A program made the position numbers and the translations under genes. A stretch of DNA of 64,000 bases, taken from JAKPAM01 sp047601745. GTDB taxonomy: Bacteria; Pseudomonadota; Gammaproteobacteria; Burkholderiales; Burkholderiaceae_E. The stretch lies in assembly GCA_047601745.1 (NCBI GenBank), contig JASGIS010000001.1, positions 6,510,001 to 6,574,000 of the forward strand, in the 5' to 3' direction. Below are positions 44,139-51,674 of this stretch, one piece after another (the stretch's first letter is position 1; every line of letters starts with the position of its first letter). The notes under the pieces were generated by a model. The model did no database searches and had not been told where the DNA came from. It worked only from the letters and a program-made list of their open reading frames with translations.

Positions 44139-44247
44139 GCCCTACCAAAGTACAGGCCGCGAACCCAACGAACCCGCCTTTTGCCCAGTGGTCGCGGCCT
44201 TCGCCGTGGCCGATGATTCGGATAACCCCTTTGAACACGAGGCCCCC

Positions 44248-44514
44248 GTGTCCTCCCGACTCCAACGCACAGCCAGCATCCGCGCCGTCGACGACAAGGG
44301 CAACTACTACGACGTCGATCATTTCATCGAACACCTGGACGGCCTCGCGGCCAAGCTCGGTGATCGCGCCGATGCGGCGGACGACGGCCCGGCGATTCGC
44401 ATCTGCCGCGTCAACCGCCAGCCGGCCAAGCAGATCGACGACGGCACCTACGAAGTGATCGCCACCGGACTGAAACTGCGCCGCGTGACGCGCAGCGCCT
44501 CCGCCGCCGGCTGA
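44248..44514 (+). CDS. Small hypothetical protein
   Basis: From GTG 44248 (preceded by GAGG), 88 residues; an earlier in-frame GTG at 44188 would give 108. No signal peptide or membrane segment is seen in the shorter form, so it is probably cytoplasmic. The sequence includes DDKGNYYDVDHFIEHLDGL and DDGTYEVIATGLKLRRV, with compositional features of a real protein (mixed acidic and basic, Tyr, His). I do not recognise a family. It lies between two genes for exported proteins and converges with the second. Confidence 0.6.
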   Translation: MSSRLQRTASIRAVDDKGNYYDVDHFIEHLDGLAAKLGDRADAADDGPAIRICRVNRQPAKQIDDGTYEVIATGLKLRRVTRSASAAG

Positions 44515-44536
44515 ACCGCGCGCCGGCGAACCGCCG

Positions 44537-45058
44537 TCAGAACATCGTGTCGCTGCGCGGATCGCGCCGCGTCGTGCCGTCGATCAGCGCCATCGCGCCG
44601 ATGGCCTCGCCCGTGCCGCTGACGACGAAGCGGAACGACCGCGTCGGCCCGCCGCTCGTTTCGATGGCCAGCCCCCACTGCCGGGTGTTGCGCAGGCTGC
44701 GGATCGCCCGGCCGAAATCCGACAGCACGTAGACAAACCGGTCGCCGACGATCCGGCAGGTCGCCGTATGGTCGGAGAACCCCTCGTCGGCGCCGACGAT
44801 CCCCGCATACCGTCGCCCGTTCTCGCAGCGCGTCCGCGTCGCGACGTAGACCGAGCAGCTCTGCCCGTCGACGCACATCACGCCGACCGTCGCGCCGGTC
44901 TCGTTGGCCGAGTACATCTCCAGCGACGGACCGTCCTTCTGCACGTTCCAGGTACCGAACCGCGCCTGTTCGCGCAGCGTCTGCGCGAGACACGGCGGCG
45001 CGGCGATCAGCAGCGACGCCAGCGCGGCCAGACCTCCCGTCAACCATCGCGAACGCAT
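44537..45058 (-). CDS. Exported protein of unknown function
   Basis: From ATG 45058, 173 residues, with AAGGGG before the start. A signal peptide (residues 1-24, ending PPCLAQ) is clear. The mature part starts TLREQARFGTWNV and has three further Cys (in MCVDGQSC, RTRCENG and ATCRIV, counting four in total), which may form disulfides. A beta-rich pattern continues to the C-terminus. A longer frame to 45190 has no homology and would bury the signal peptide. I do not recognise a family. Confidence 0.7.
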   Translation of the reverse strand: MRSRWLTGGLAALASLLIAAPPCLAQTLREQARFGTWNVQKDGPSLEMYSANETGATVGVMCVDGQSCSVYVATRTRCENGRRYAGIVGADEGFSDHTATCRIVGDRFVYVLSDFGRAIRSLRNTRQWGLAIETSGGPTRSFRFVVSGTGEAIGAMALIDGTTRRDPRSDTMF

Positions 45059-45185
45059 CGATAGCCCCTTCGAAGACATCGATGCCATTGCACGGCACGA
45101 CGGCGATCGGGGCGAGGAAAAAGGTCTCGTTCGGCGACGGTCGATCGCCGCGGGCCGGCGTTTCGACGGCGGGCGGGGCCGTCGC

Positions 45186-45214
45186 CGCACGAATAAAGGA
45201 GCGCCGCGGCGCTC
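45186..45214 (-). terminator. Terminator after the TauD-LacI-VOC operon
   Basis: GAGCGCCG directly followed by CGGCGCTC (45199-45214) is a perfect 16-base palindrome that overlaps the stop codon of the VOC gene. On the minus strand it is followed by CTTTATTCG, a short T-rich tract, which fits factor-independent termination. Confidence 0.55.
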
Positions 45215-45995
45215 AGCGCACCGGCGACTCCGGCACGACGTCGACGCCGTACAGCCTGAACCGCCCGTCGACCACGTCCAGCCCGCGCCGGCGCGCGGCG
45301 TCGAGCACCCCGGCCGGATCGGGCACCGCGACGTGCATCGCGTCGAGCCGCTCGGCCTCGCCGGCCGGCAGCGGGGTGAAGCGCGCCGCGCCCAGCTCGA
45401 ACTGCAGCCGCGGCTGGCCGACCTGCCCGTCGTCGAGTTCGCGATCCATCAGCGTCGCCCAATGCCGGGCCAGATCCAGCGGCTCCGGCGACGCGACGTC
45501 GATCGTCGGAATGCCGAGCACCTTGTCCAGCCGCTGGAACGGTTGCCACTGCGGCCCGGCCGGATGATAGGCGCCGGTCAGCGCCTCGCCCCCCTCGGTG
45601 TGGTCGAACTCGAGCATCGTCGCGCGGCCATCCCGCGGATGGAGCTGGATCCCGAAGTAGCCGGGGTAGTCGAGCACGTGGGCGATCCGCACGCCCATCC
45701 GCTCGGCGATCTCCTGGCGGCGGCGCGGATCGTTGCAGTCGAAGATCGCCATGTATCCGCCGCGTCCGCCGCTGCGCTCGAGAAAGCGCCCGGCCGCGGT
45801 GCCTTCGCGGGTCGGCGCGACGATCTCCAGGAACGCGTGCCCGAACACGAACAGCGCGTTGACGAGCCCGTACTTGCCGACGTTGCCGTCGCGAAAGCAG
45901 ACGTCGACGCCGAACACGTCGCGAATCGTTTCGACGGCCGGCTCCAGTTCGGGCGCGACCAGGCAGATCTGTCGCAGGCGCAGGTAATCACTCAT
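45213..45995 (-). CDS. VOC (glyoxalase/bleomycin resistance) superfamily protein
   Basis: From ATG 45995, with AGGAGGAGATCAAGG just before it, the protein has 260 residues. It begins LRLRQICLVAPELEPAVETIRDVFGV, a typical VOC first beta-alpha unit (residues 4-29), followed by ALFVFGHAFLEIVAP. A second VOC-like module starts near residue 120 (KVLGIPTIDVASPEPLDLARHWATLM). Members are metal-dependent dioxygenases, isomerases or lyases. It is the last gene of a run with LacI and a TauD-type dioxygenase, overlapping lacI by eight bases. The substrate is unknown. Confidence 0.85.
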   Translation of the reverse strand: MSDYLRLRQICLVAPELEPAVETIRDVFGVDVCFRDGNVGKYGLVNALFVFGHAFLEIVAPTREGTAAGRFLERSGGRGGYMAIFDCNDPRRRQEIAERMGVRIAHVLDYPGYFGIQLHPRDGRATMLEFDHTEGGEALTGAYHPAGPQWQPFQRLDKVLGIPTIDVASPEPLDLARHWATLMDRELDDGQVGQPRLQFELGAARFTPLPAGEAERLDAMHVAVPDPAGVLDAARRRGLDVVDGRFRLYGVDVVPESPVR

Positions 45996-47094
45996 CCTTG
46001 ATCTCCTCCTCGGGTGCTTCGGCGCATGATAAGCCGGCCGACGCGGCATCCGCTTGCGCCGCCCGGCGTCCGGTCGAGCGACGGATCACCAGTTCGTTGG
46101 CGAAAGTCTTGAATTCGAGCGGCCGGTCGGGTTCTTCGATGCGGTTCATCAGGCGGGCCACCGCGTAGCCGATCATCTCGTCCATCGGCTGGCGGAACGT
46201 CGTCAGGTCGAACGCCGGCCAGGCCGCCATCTCGACGTCGTCGTAGCCGATCACCCACAGATCGTCCGGAATCCGCAGCCCCAGCGTGCGCGCCGCGTCG
46301 ATCGCGCCGAGCGCCAGCACGTCGTTGGCGCAGAAGATCGCGTCCGGCGGTGCCTGCAGCTCGAGCAGGCGCAGCGCGGCCGCCAGTCCGGCGCGGTGCG
46401 TGAAGCCCTCGGCGCGCTGGTAGTAGTGCGCGACCAGCGGTCGGCCGTGCGCCTGCAGCCCCTGGCGCAAACCCGCCTCGCGGTCGCGGATCGGGCTGGC
46501 CTGCTGGACGCCGCCGATCATCGCGATCCGCCGGCGGCCGCAGCCGACGAAGTACGCGGCGGCGCGGCGGCCGCCGTCGAGGTTGTCGCTCGACACCTGG
46601 TCGGCCGGATAGCCGTCGACCGCGCGATTGACCAGCACGACCGGCGCCTGCGGCGAACAGACGTCGCGGATGAACGGCGATTCGCGCGTGCACGCGGTCA
46701 GGATCACGCCGTCGACGCCGCCCTGCCGCAACGCGCGGCTCGCGTGGCGATCGCCGCCGTACTCGGCGTCCCAGACGACCATCTGCTGGCCTAGGCCGTT
46801 GAGCCGCGCGCCGATCAGCTCGAGCATCGCCGGATAGATCTGGTATGACAGCCGCGCGACGACGACGCCGATCGCGCCGGCGCGATGCGTGCGGAACGAA
46901 CGCGCCGCGGCATTCGGCTGGTAGTTGACCTCGGCCAGCACCTTCAGCACGCGTTCGCGCGTCTCGGCGCGCACGCCCGGATCCTCGCGCAGCACGCGCG
47001 AGACCGTCGCCTGCGACACGCCGGCCATCCGCGCCACGTCGTGGCTGGTCAGCGCGCGCCCCTCGGCGCCGCGCCGGATCGGGGCGGTCGTCAT
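45988..47094 (-). CDS. LacI family transcriptional regulator
   Basis: A 368-residue repressor-type regulator. The N-terminal helix-turn-helix is LTSHDVARMAGVSQATVSRVL (about residues 15-35), followed by the hinge VNYQPNAAARSFRTHRAGAIGVV. The periplasmic-binding-protein-like effector domain includes QGGVDGVILTAC and IFCANDVLALGAIDAAR. The tail is acidic and overlaps the VOC start. LacI regulators bind near-palindromes with a central CG; two such sites lie in the TauD/Bug gap 1 kb away. Confidence 0.92.
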   Translation of the reverse strand: MTTAPIRRGAEGRALTSHDVARMAGVSQATVSRVLREDPGVRAETRERVLKVLAEVNYQPNAAARSFRTHRAGAIGVVVARLSYQIYPAMLELIGARLNGLGQQMVVWDAEYGGDRHASRALRQGGVDGVILTACTRESPFIRDVCSPQAPVVLVNRAVDGYPADQVSSDNLDGGRRAAAYFVGCGRRRIAMIGGVQQASPIRDREAGLRQGLQAHGRPLVAHYYQRAEGFTHRAGLAAALRLLELQAPPDAIFCANDVLALGAIDAARTLGLRIPDDLWVIGYDDVEMAAWPAFDLTTFRQPMDEMIGYAVARLMNRIEEPDRPLEFKTFANELVIRRSTGRRAAQADAASAGLSCAEAPEEEIKDE

Positions 47095-47160
47095 GACGCG
47101 CTCGCGGCCGGCCGCGCCGGCACCTCGCGGGCCGAGAACGCCTCGCGGGCCAAGAGCCGC

Positions 47161-48030
47161 TCAGGCCGGCAGCGGCAGGTCCAGCGTCGTCGTGCGGCGC
47201 AGTTCGCGGCGATAGGTCTTGTCATCGTAGGAGCGTCCCCGGTGCATCGTCGCCCGATTGTCCCAGATGACCAGATCCCCTTCGCGCCAGATGTGCGGAT
47301 AGACGTAGCGCGGCTGCGTCGCGTGCTCGGTCAGGTCGCGCAGCAGCATCCGCCCTTCGGGCACCGGCCAGTCGACGATGCGCGACGCGTGCGACGCCAG
47401 GTACAGCGACTTGCGCCCGGAGCCGGGAATCGTCCGCACCAGCGGATGGATCGCGCCCTTGAGCTGCTCGCGCTCGCCTTCGCTGAACTCGAAACCGAGC
47501 ACCTCGCGCGAGTACGCGATCGAGTGATGGACCTTGAGCCCCTCGATCCGCGCCTTCATGTCGTCGTCCAGGTCGTCATAAGCGGCGCGCATGTCGGCGA
47601 ACTCGGTGTCGTTGCGCACCGGCGGAATCACCCGGGCCGACAGCAGCGAATAGCGCCCGGCCGGATCGACGAACGACGCGTCGGTATGCCAAAGGCGATT
47701 GCTCAGCACGCTCATCCGCAGCCGGTCGTTGGCCGGCAGCACCTTGCCGTCGGGACCGACGTTCGAGATGTCGGTCAGCGCCTCGTTGCCGAAGCGGTTC
47801 TTGCTCAGCACCGACACCGAGGTCCGGGCGTGCAGCGCGCCGTCGAAGCGCTGCGCGAACGCGAGCTGCTCCTCGTTGGTGAACGGCTGGTCGCGGAACA
47901 CCAGCACCGCGTACTGGTCCATCGCGGATCGCAGCGCAGCCAGCGTCTGCGGATCCTCGACCCGGCGCAGGTCCAGTCCGTCGACTTCGCCGACGAACAG
48001 CGGATGCAGCGGTTTGATCGAAAACGCCAT
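47161..48030 (-). CDS. TauD/TfdA family dioxygenase
   Basis: An Fe(II)/2-oxoglutarate-dependent dioxygenase of 289 residues. The start ATG 48030 is preceded by GGAGGAGACG; an ATG four codons earlier is less likely. Iron ligands fit H115 and D117 in LWHTDASF and H263 in TMHRGRSYD. The 2-oxoglutarate-binding Arg is probably in RRELRRTTT (about 274-282). YAVLVFRDQPFTNEEQLAFAQRFG-like sequence near residue 40-63 is typical of the TauD group. It is first in a leftward operon with LacI and VOC genes. The substrate is unknown. Confidence 0.9.
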   Translation of the reverse strand: MAFSIKPLHPLFVGEVDGLDLRRVEDPQTLAALRSAMDQYAVLVFRDQPFTNEEQLAFAQRFDGALHARTSVSVLSKNRFGNEALTDISNVGPDGKVLPANDRLRMSVLSNRLWHTDASFVDPAGRYSLLSARVIPPVRNDTEFADMRAAYDDLDDDMKARIEGLKVHHSIAYSREVLGFEFSEGEREQLKGAIHPLVRTIPGSGRKSLYLASHASRIVDWPVPEGRMLLRDLTEHATQPRYVYPHIWREGDLVIWDNRATMHRGRSYDDKTYRRELRRTTTLDLPLPA

Positions 48031-48082
48031 CGTCTCCTCCAAGCGATTTGGCCGACGCCGGCGGCATCGGTTAACATTCGGC

Positions 48083-48102
48083 GAATACGTAGTCAGTTTT
48101 GC
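48083..48102 (-). promoter_or_regulatory. Operator-like site 1 (dioxygenase side)
   Basis: On the minus strand GCAAAACTGACTACGTATTC reads toward the TauD-type gene and ends 53 bases before its start. The core ACTACGTATT is nearly palindromic around a central CG, as in LacI-family operators. Site 2 repeats the same sequence in the opposite direction. Confidence 0.6.
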
Positions 48103-48228
48103 GGCGGCCCACCGGCAACCGGCAGGCCACGCAAGCGGACCGGCGGCGCGACGTCCCCGTTCGCGGTGCCGAAACCTCGCGTTTGCCCGGTGAAACCGCG
48201 GAGCGTTCCGCGCATCGACGGGTCGCCT

Positions 48229-48247
48229 GCAAAATGACTACGTATTC
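48229..48247 (+). promoter_or_regulatory. Operator-like site 2 (Bug receptor side)
   Basis: GCAAAATGACTACGTATTC reads toward the Bug receptor gene, ending 67 bases before its start. It matches site 1 exactly over TGACTACGTATTC and GCAAAA, with one base fewer between. The two CG centres are 153 bases apart. Both sites together fit control of both divergent genes by one regulator, probably the LacI protein in the operon. Confidence 0.6.
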
Positions 48248-48314
48248 ATCATGCGCCGATACCCTGGCCGCTGTCAAGACCGGGGCGGGCGCCGATTCAA
48301 TCAAGGAGACGTCG

Positions 48315-49310
48315 ATGCAGCAGTTTTCGTTCGTGCGCCGGGTCCTGGCGCTGGTCGCCGCGTGCCTGGCGGCCCTCGCCCTGTCGACGGGCGCGGCGCA
48401 TGCCCAGGGCTGGCCGAGCCGCCAGCCGATCCGGATCGTCATTCCGTACCCGCCGGGCGGCGCCTCCGACGTCACCGCCCGGACCCTCGCGGCCAAGCTG
48501 ACCGACGCGCTCGGACAGTCGGTCGTCGTCGAGAACCGGCCGGGCGCCAACGGCATCGTCGCGCTCGAGCTGGTCGCCAAGTCGCCGGCCGACGGCTACA
48601 CGCTGCTGATGGCCAACCTCGGACCGAACGCGATCAACCCGGTCGTCTACAAGAAGCTGCCGTACGACGCGGTCAAGGACTTCACGCCGATCATGCTGAC
48701 CACGCTGGTGCCGCTGGTGCTGGTCGTCAATCCCGAACTGCCGGTCAAGGACCTGCCGTCGCTGATCGCGATGGCCCGCCAGTCGCCGGGCAAACTCGAC
48801 TTCGCGTCGGCCGGCAACGGCGCGTCGAACCACCTGGCCGGCGAACTGTTCAATTCGATGGCCGACATCAAGACCACGCACGTGCCGTACAAGGGCGACA
48901 GCCCGGCGATGTCCGACGTCATCGGCGGCCAGGTCGCGATGATGTTCCCGACCGCGATCGCGGCGATGCCGCACCTGAAGTCCGGCAAGCTGCGCGCGCT
49001 GGCCGTCACCAGCGCCAAGCGCGTGCCCTCGCTGCCCGACGTGCCGACGATGAGCGAAGCCGGCGTGCCGGGATTCGAAGCCGTGTCCTGGGGCGGGCTG
49101 ATGGGGCCCGGCAACCTGCCGCCCGAAATCGTCGCGCGGCTGAACACCGAGCTGCAGACGATCCTGAAGATGCCCGACGTCGTCGAGAAACTGCAGTCGC
49201 TGGGCGCCGAGGTCGTCGCCACGAGTCCGCAGGCGTTCGCGACCTACCTGCAGGCCGAGATCGACAAGTGGGGCAAGGTCGCGCGCGGCGCCGGCGTGCA
49301 ACTCGACTGA
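48315..49310 (+). CDS. Bug family tripartite tricarboxylate transporter receptor
   Basis: A second periplasmic solute-binding protein, 331 residues from ATG 48315 (AAGGAGACGTCG before it). A signal peptide ends near GAAHAQ (about residue 31). The mature part shows QPIRIVIPYPPGGASDVTART, VVENRPGANGIVALELVAKSPADGYT (about 65-90), HVPYKGDSPAMSDVIGGQ and LPDVPTMSEAGVPGFEA, all Bug hallmarks. It is divergent from the TauD-type dioxygenase, with a paired operator-like motif between. It probably binds the acid on which that enzyme, or the VOC protein, acts. Confidence 0.92.
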   Translation: MQQFSFVRRVLALVAACLAALALSTGAAHAQGWPSRQPIRIVIPYPPGGASDVTARTLAAKLTDALGQSVVVENRPGANGIVALELVAKSPADGYTLLMANLGPNAINPVVYKKLPYDAVKDFTPIMLTTLVPLVLVVNPELPVKDLPSLIAMARQSPGKLDFASAGNGASNHLAGELFNSMADIKTTHVPYKGDSPAMSDVIGGQVAMMFPTAIAAMPHLKSGKLRALAVTSAKRVPSLPDVPTMSEAGVPGFEAVSWGGLMGPGNLPPEIVARLNTELQTILKMPDVVEKLQSLGAEVVATSPQAFATYLQAEIDKWGKVARGAGVQLD

Positions 49311-49325
49311 CGCCGCGGGGTCGGC

Positions 49326-49350
49326 TACAATCGCGACTAATTCTCATTCA
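49326..49350 (+). promoter_or_regulatory. Possible promoter and Fur-type site before DUF3649 gene
   Basis: TACAAT at 49326-49331 could be a -10 element and is followed by AATTCTCATT at 49339-49348, which resembles one half of the Fur boxes found in betaproteobacteria. Only about half the positions of the 19-base consensus match, so the call rests partly on the iron-related neighbours. Confidence 0.35.
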
Positions 49351-49391
49351 TCGAATGACGCGCGGGTTGCCGCGCGATCGTCGCCCACGCT

Positions 49392-49706
49392 GTGAACCCC
49401 GCCACGACCTCCCGGATACTGCCCCGGATACTTGTCCACGCCCCGCTCGCCTCGCGGGTGCTGGCCGCGATGTTCGGCGGCTACGCGCTCGCGGCGTTGA
49501 CGTCGATCGCGATGCTCGCGCTGCCGATCCCGGCGACCGAGGCCGTGCTCGGCGGCATGCTGCTGAGCTTTCTCGTCTATACCGGCGCGGTGGTCTGGGT
49601 GTTCGCCGTGCGCTCGGCCGCGCGCGCCTGGGCCGGGCTGGCCATCGCCGCGCTGCCGCTGCTGGCCGCGTGCCTGGTCGTCTGGTCGTCGGCCGGCCCG
49701 CGATGA
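49392..49706 (+). CDS. DUF3649 family membrane protein
   Basis: From GTG 49392, 104 residues, with three likely membrane helices. The conserved MFGGYALAALTSIAMLALP near residues 27-45 and MLLSFLVYTGAVVWVFAV near 56-73 match the DUF3649 family as I know it. Members are found with PepSY and DUF3325 proteins in iron-uptake loci of Pseudomonas and Burkholderiales. It overlaps the PepSY gene by four bases (ATGA). The molecular role is not known. Confidence 0.75.
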   Translation: MNPATTSRILPRILVHAPLASRVLAAMFGGYALAALTSIAMLALPIPATEAVLGGMLLSFLVYTGAVVWVFAVRSAARAWAGLAIAALPLLAACLVVWSSAGPR

Positions 49707-51307
49707 GCAGCGCCACTCCCGCCAAGGCGCGCGGCCTGCGCCAGACGATGTCGGCGCTGCACACGTGGACCGGCCTGCTGGTCGGCTGGATCCTGTTCGC
49801 GATGTTCCTGACCGGCAGCGTCTCGTACTTCAAGGACGAGCTGTCGCAGTGGATGCGGCCCGAGCTGCCGCCCGCCGCGACGGTGCCCGATGCCGCCGAG
49901 GTCGCGCCGCTCATCGTCGATCACCTGAGCCGGGTGGCGGCCGGCAGCCCGCAATGGAGCTTCTCGCTGCCCGAGGACCGCAACCCCGTCGTGCAGGCGT
50001 TCTGGCGGCCGGCCGGCAACGGCGGCGGACGCCGCTTCGAGAGCGCGACCTTCGATCCGCGAACCGCGCAGCCCATCACCTCGCGCGACACCAACGGCGG
50101 CGAGTTCTTCTATCGCTTCCACTTCAACCTGCATTACGTGCCGGTGCTCTGGGGCCGGTGGATCGCCGGTTTCTGCGCGATGTTCATGCTGGTCGCGATC
50201 GTCAGCGGCGTCATCACGCACAAGAAGATCTTCGTCGACTTCTTCACGTTCCGCTGGGGCAAGGGCCAGCGCTCGTGGCTCGACGCGCACAACCTGCTGT
50301 CGGTGTTCGGCCTGCCGTTCCACTTCATGATCACGTACTCGGGGCTGGTCACGCTGATGCTGATGTACATGCCCTGGGGATCGGATGCCGCGTTCAAGAC
50401 GCCGCCGCAGCGCCAGGCGCTGAACGCCGAGCTGAGCGCGTTCGTGCCGGCCAGCCCGCCCAGCCGCCGGCCGGCCGCGCTCGCCGACGTCGCGCCGATG
50501 GTGCGCGACGCGCAGCAGCGCTGGGGCCACGACAACGTCGGCCGCGTGATCGTGCAGAACCCCGGCGACGCGGCGGCCCGCGTCATCGTCTCGCGCGGCA
50601 GCGTCGCCCGCGCGTCGACCAGCCCGCAGTACCTGGTGTTCGACGGCGTCGACGGCAAGCTGCTCGACGCCAAGGACCGCGTCGGCCCGGCCGCCGAAAC
50701 CCGCGGCGTGCTGGTCGCGCTGCACGAGGGCCGGTTCGCCGACACGACCGTGCGCTGGCTGTATTTCCTGACCAGTCTGGCCGGCACCGCGATGGTCGGC
50801 ACCGGCCTCGTGATGTGGACCGTCAAGCGCCGCACCCGGCTCGCCGACCCGCAGCGCCCGCACCTGGGCTTCCGGATCGTCGAGCGCCTGAACATCGCCG
50901 CGATCGCCGGGCTGCCGATCGCGATGGCCGCATTCATGGCCGGCAGCCGCCTGCTGCCGCTGGAGATGGCCCAGCGCAAAGCCGCCGAGATCGACGTGTT
51001 CTTCGTCGTCTGGGCGATCACGCTGCTCTACGCGATCGTGCGGCCGGCGCGCCGCGCGTGGATCGAGCTGCTGTGGGCCGGTGCCGCGGCGCTGGCGCTG
51101 CTGCCGGTGCTCAATGCGGTGACGACCTCGCGCGGCCTGATCGCCAGCCTCGCGCGGCACGACTGGGTGTTCGCCGGCATCGACCTGACGCTGCTGGCCC
51201 TCGCCGCGCTGCTGGCCGCGCTGGCGCTGCGCACGATGCGCTTCAAGCCCCCGCAGCAGCGCGCGCGGCGCCCGGCGACCAACCGCGTCGCCGGCGAAGC
51301 CGTCTGA
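49703..51307 (+). CDS. PepSY-associated membrane protein, iron-uptake type
   Basis: A 534-residue inner membrane protein starting at ATG 49703. The first helix (LHTWTGLLVGWILFAMFLTGSVSYF, residues 19-43) carries a conserved His and Trp, followed by a periplasmic region with PepSY-like sequence. HFNLHYVPVLWGRWIAGFCAMFMLVAIVSG marks the next helix pair, then a second large periplasmic part and a C-terminal helical region. Related proteins (PiuB/FpvG-like) are thought to act as ferrisiderophore reductases. It lies between DUF3649 and DUF3325 genes. A longer upstream frame reads through the Bug receptor in the wrong frame and is rejected. Confidence 0.88.
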   Translation: MSSATPAKARGLRQTMSALHTWTGLLVGWILFAMFLTGSVSYFKDELSQWMRPELPPAATVPDAAEVAPLIVDHLSRVAAGSPQWSFSLPEDRNPVVQAFWRPAGNGGGRRFESATFDPRTAQPITSRDTNGGEFFYRFHFNLHYVPVLWGRWIAGFCAMFMLVAIVSGVITHKKIFVDFFTFRWGKGQRSWLDAHNLLSVFGLPFHFMITYSGLVTLMLMYMPWGSDAAFKTPPQRQALNAELSAFVPASPPSRRPAALADVAPMVRDAQQRWGHDNVGRVIVQNPGDAAARVIVSRGSVARASTSPQYLVFDGVDGKLLDAKDRVGPAAETRGVLVALHEGRFADTTVRWLYFLTSLAGTAMVGTGLVMWTVKRRTRLADPQRPHLGFRIVERLNIAAIAGLPIAMAAFMAGSRLLPLEMAQRKAAEIDVFFVVWAITLLYAIVRPARRAWIELLWAGAAALALLPVLNAVTTSRGLIASLARHDWVFAGIDLTLLALAALLAALALRTMRFKPPQQRARRPATNRVAGEAV

Positions 51308-51338
51308 CCCGCCGCTCCGCGAGAGACGACGATCGCCG

Positions 51339-51629
51339 ATGATGCATGCGCTGACGCTGCTGACCGCCTTGCCCGCCTTCGCGCTGCTGGCGCTGGCGAT
51401 GGACCGCCACCAGATCGACCTGTACGGCCGCGAGTGGCCGGCGTCGCGCAGCCGCCTCGCGCGCGGCGCCGGCTTCGCGCTGCTGGCCGTCTCGCTGGCG
51501 ATCGCCGTGCGTACGCAGGGCTGGTCGCTCGGGCTGGTCGCGTGGTGCGGGCACCTGAGCGCCGCCGCCGCGCTGGTCGCGCTGACGCTGATCGCGATCG
51601 AACGGCGCAAGCCGGCGCGCCGGCGCTAG
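51339..51629 (+). CDS. DUF3325 family membrane protein
   Basis: A 96-residue protein with three helices (about residues 3-20, 42-58, 64-87). LAMDRHQIDLYGREWPASRSR after the first helix and the GWSLGLVAWCGHLSAAAALVALTL stretch (about 61-84) match DUF3325. The start is one of two adjacent ATGs (51339 or 51342). It closes the DUF3649-PepSY-DUF3325 set found in iron-siderophore loci. Its role is unknown, perhaps as a small subunit of the PepSY reductase. Confidence 0.75.
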   Translation: MMHALTLLTALPAFALLALAMDRHQIDLYGREWPASRSRLARGAGFALLAVSLAIAVRTQGWSLGLVAWCGHLSAAAALVALTLIAIERRKPARRR

Positions 51630-51674
51630 TGTCGTGAACCGCGCATCCTTCGGCACGAGGCCGCGCCGCCCGCT

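Noticed and set aside
48251..51307. A single 1018-codon frame that could look like a fusion protein
   Set aside because: Its first half is out of frame with the Bug receptor and DUF3649 genes and has no homology. Only the part from 49703, the PepSY protein, is real.
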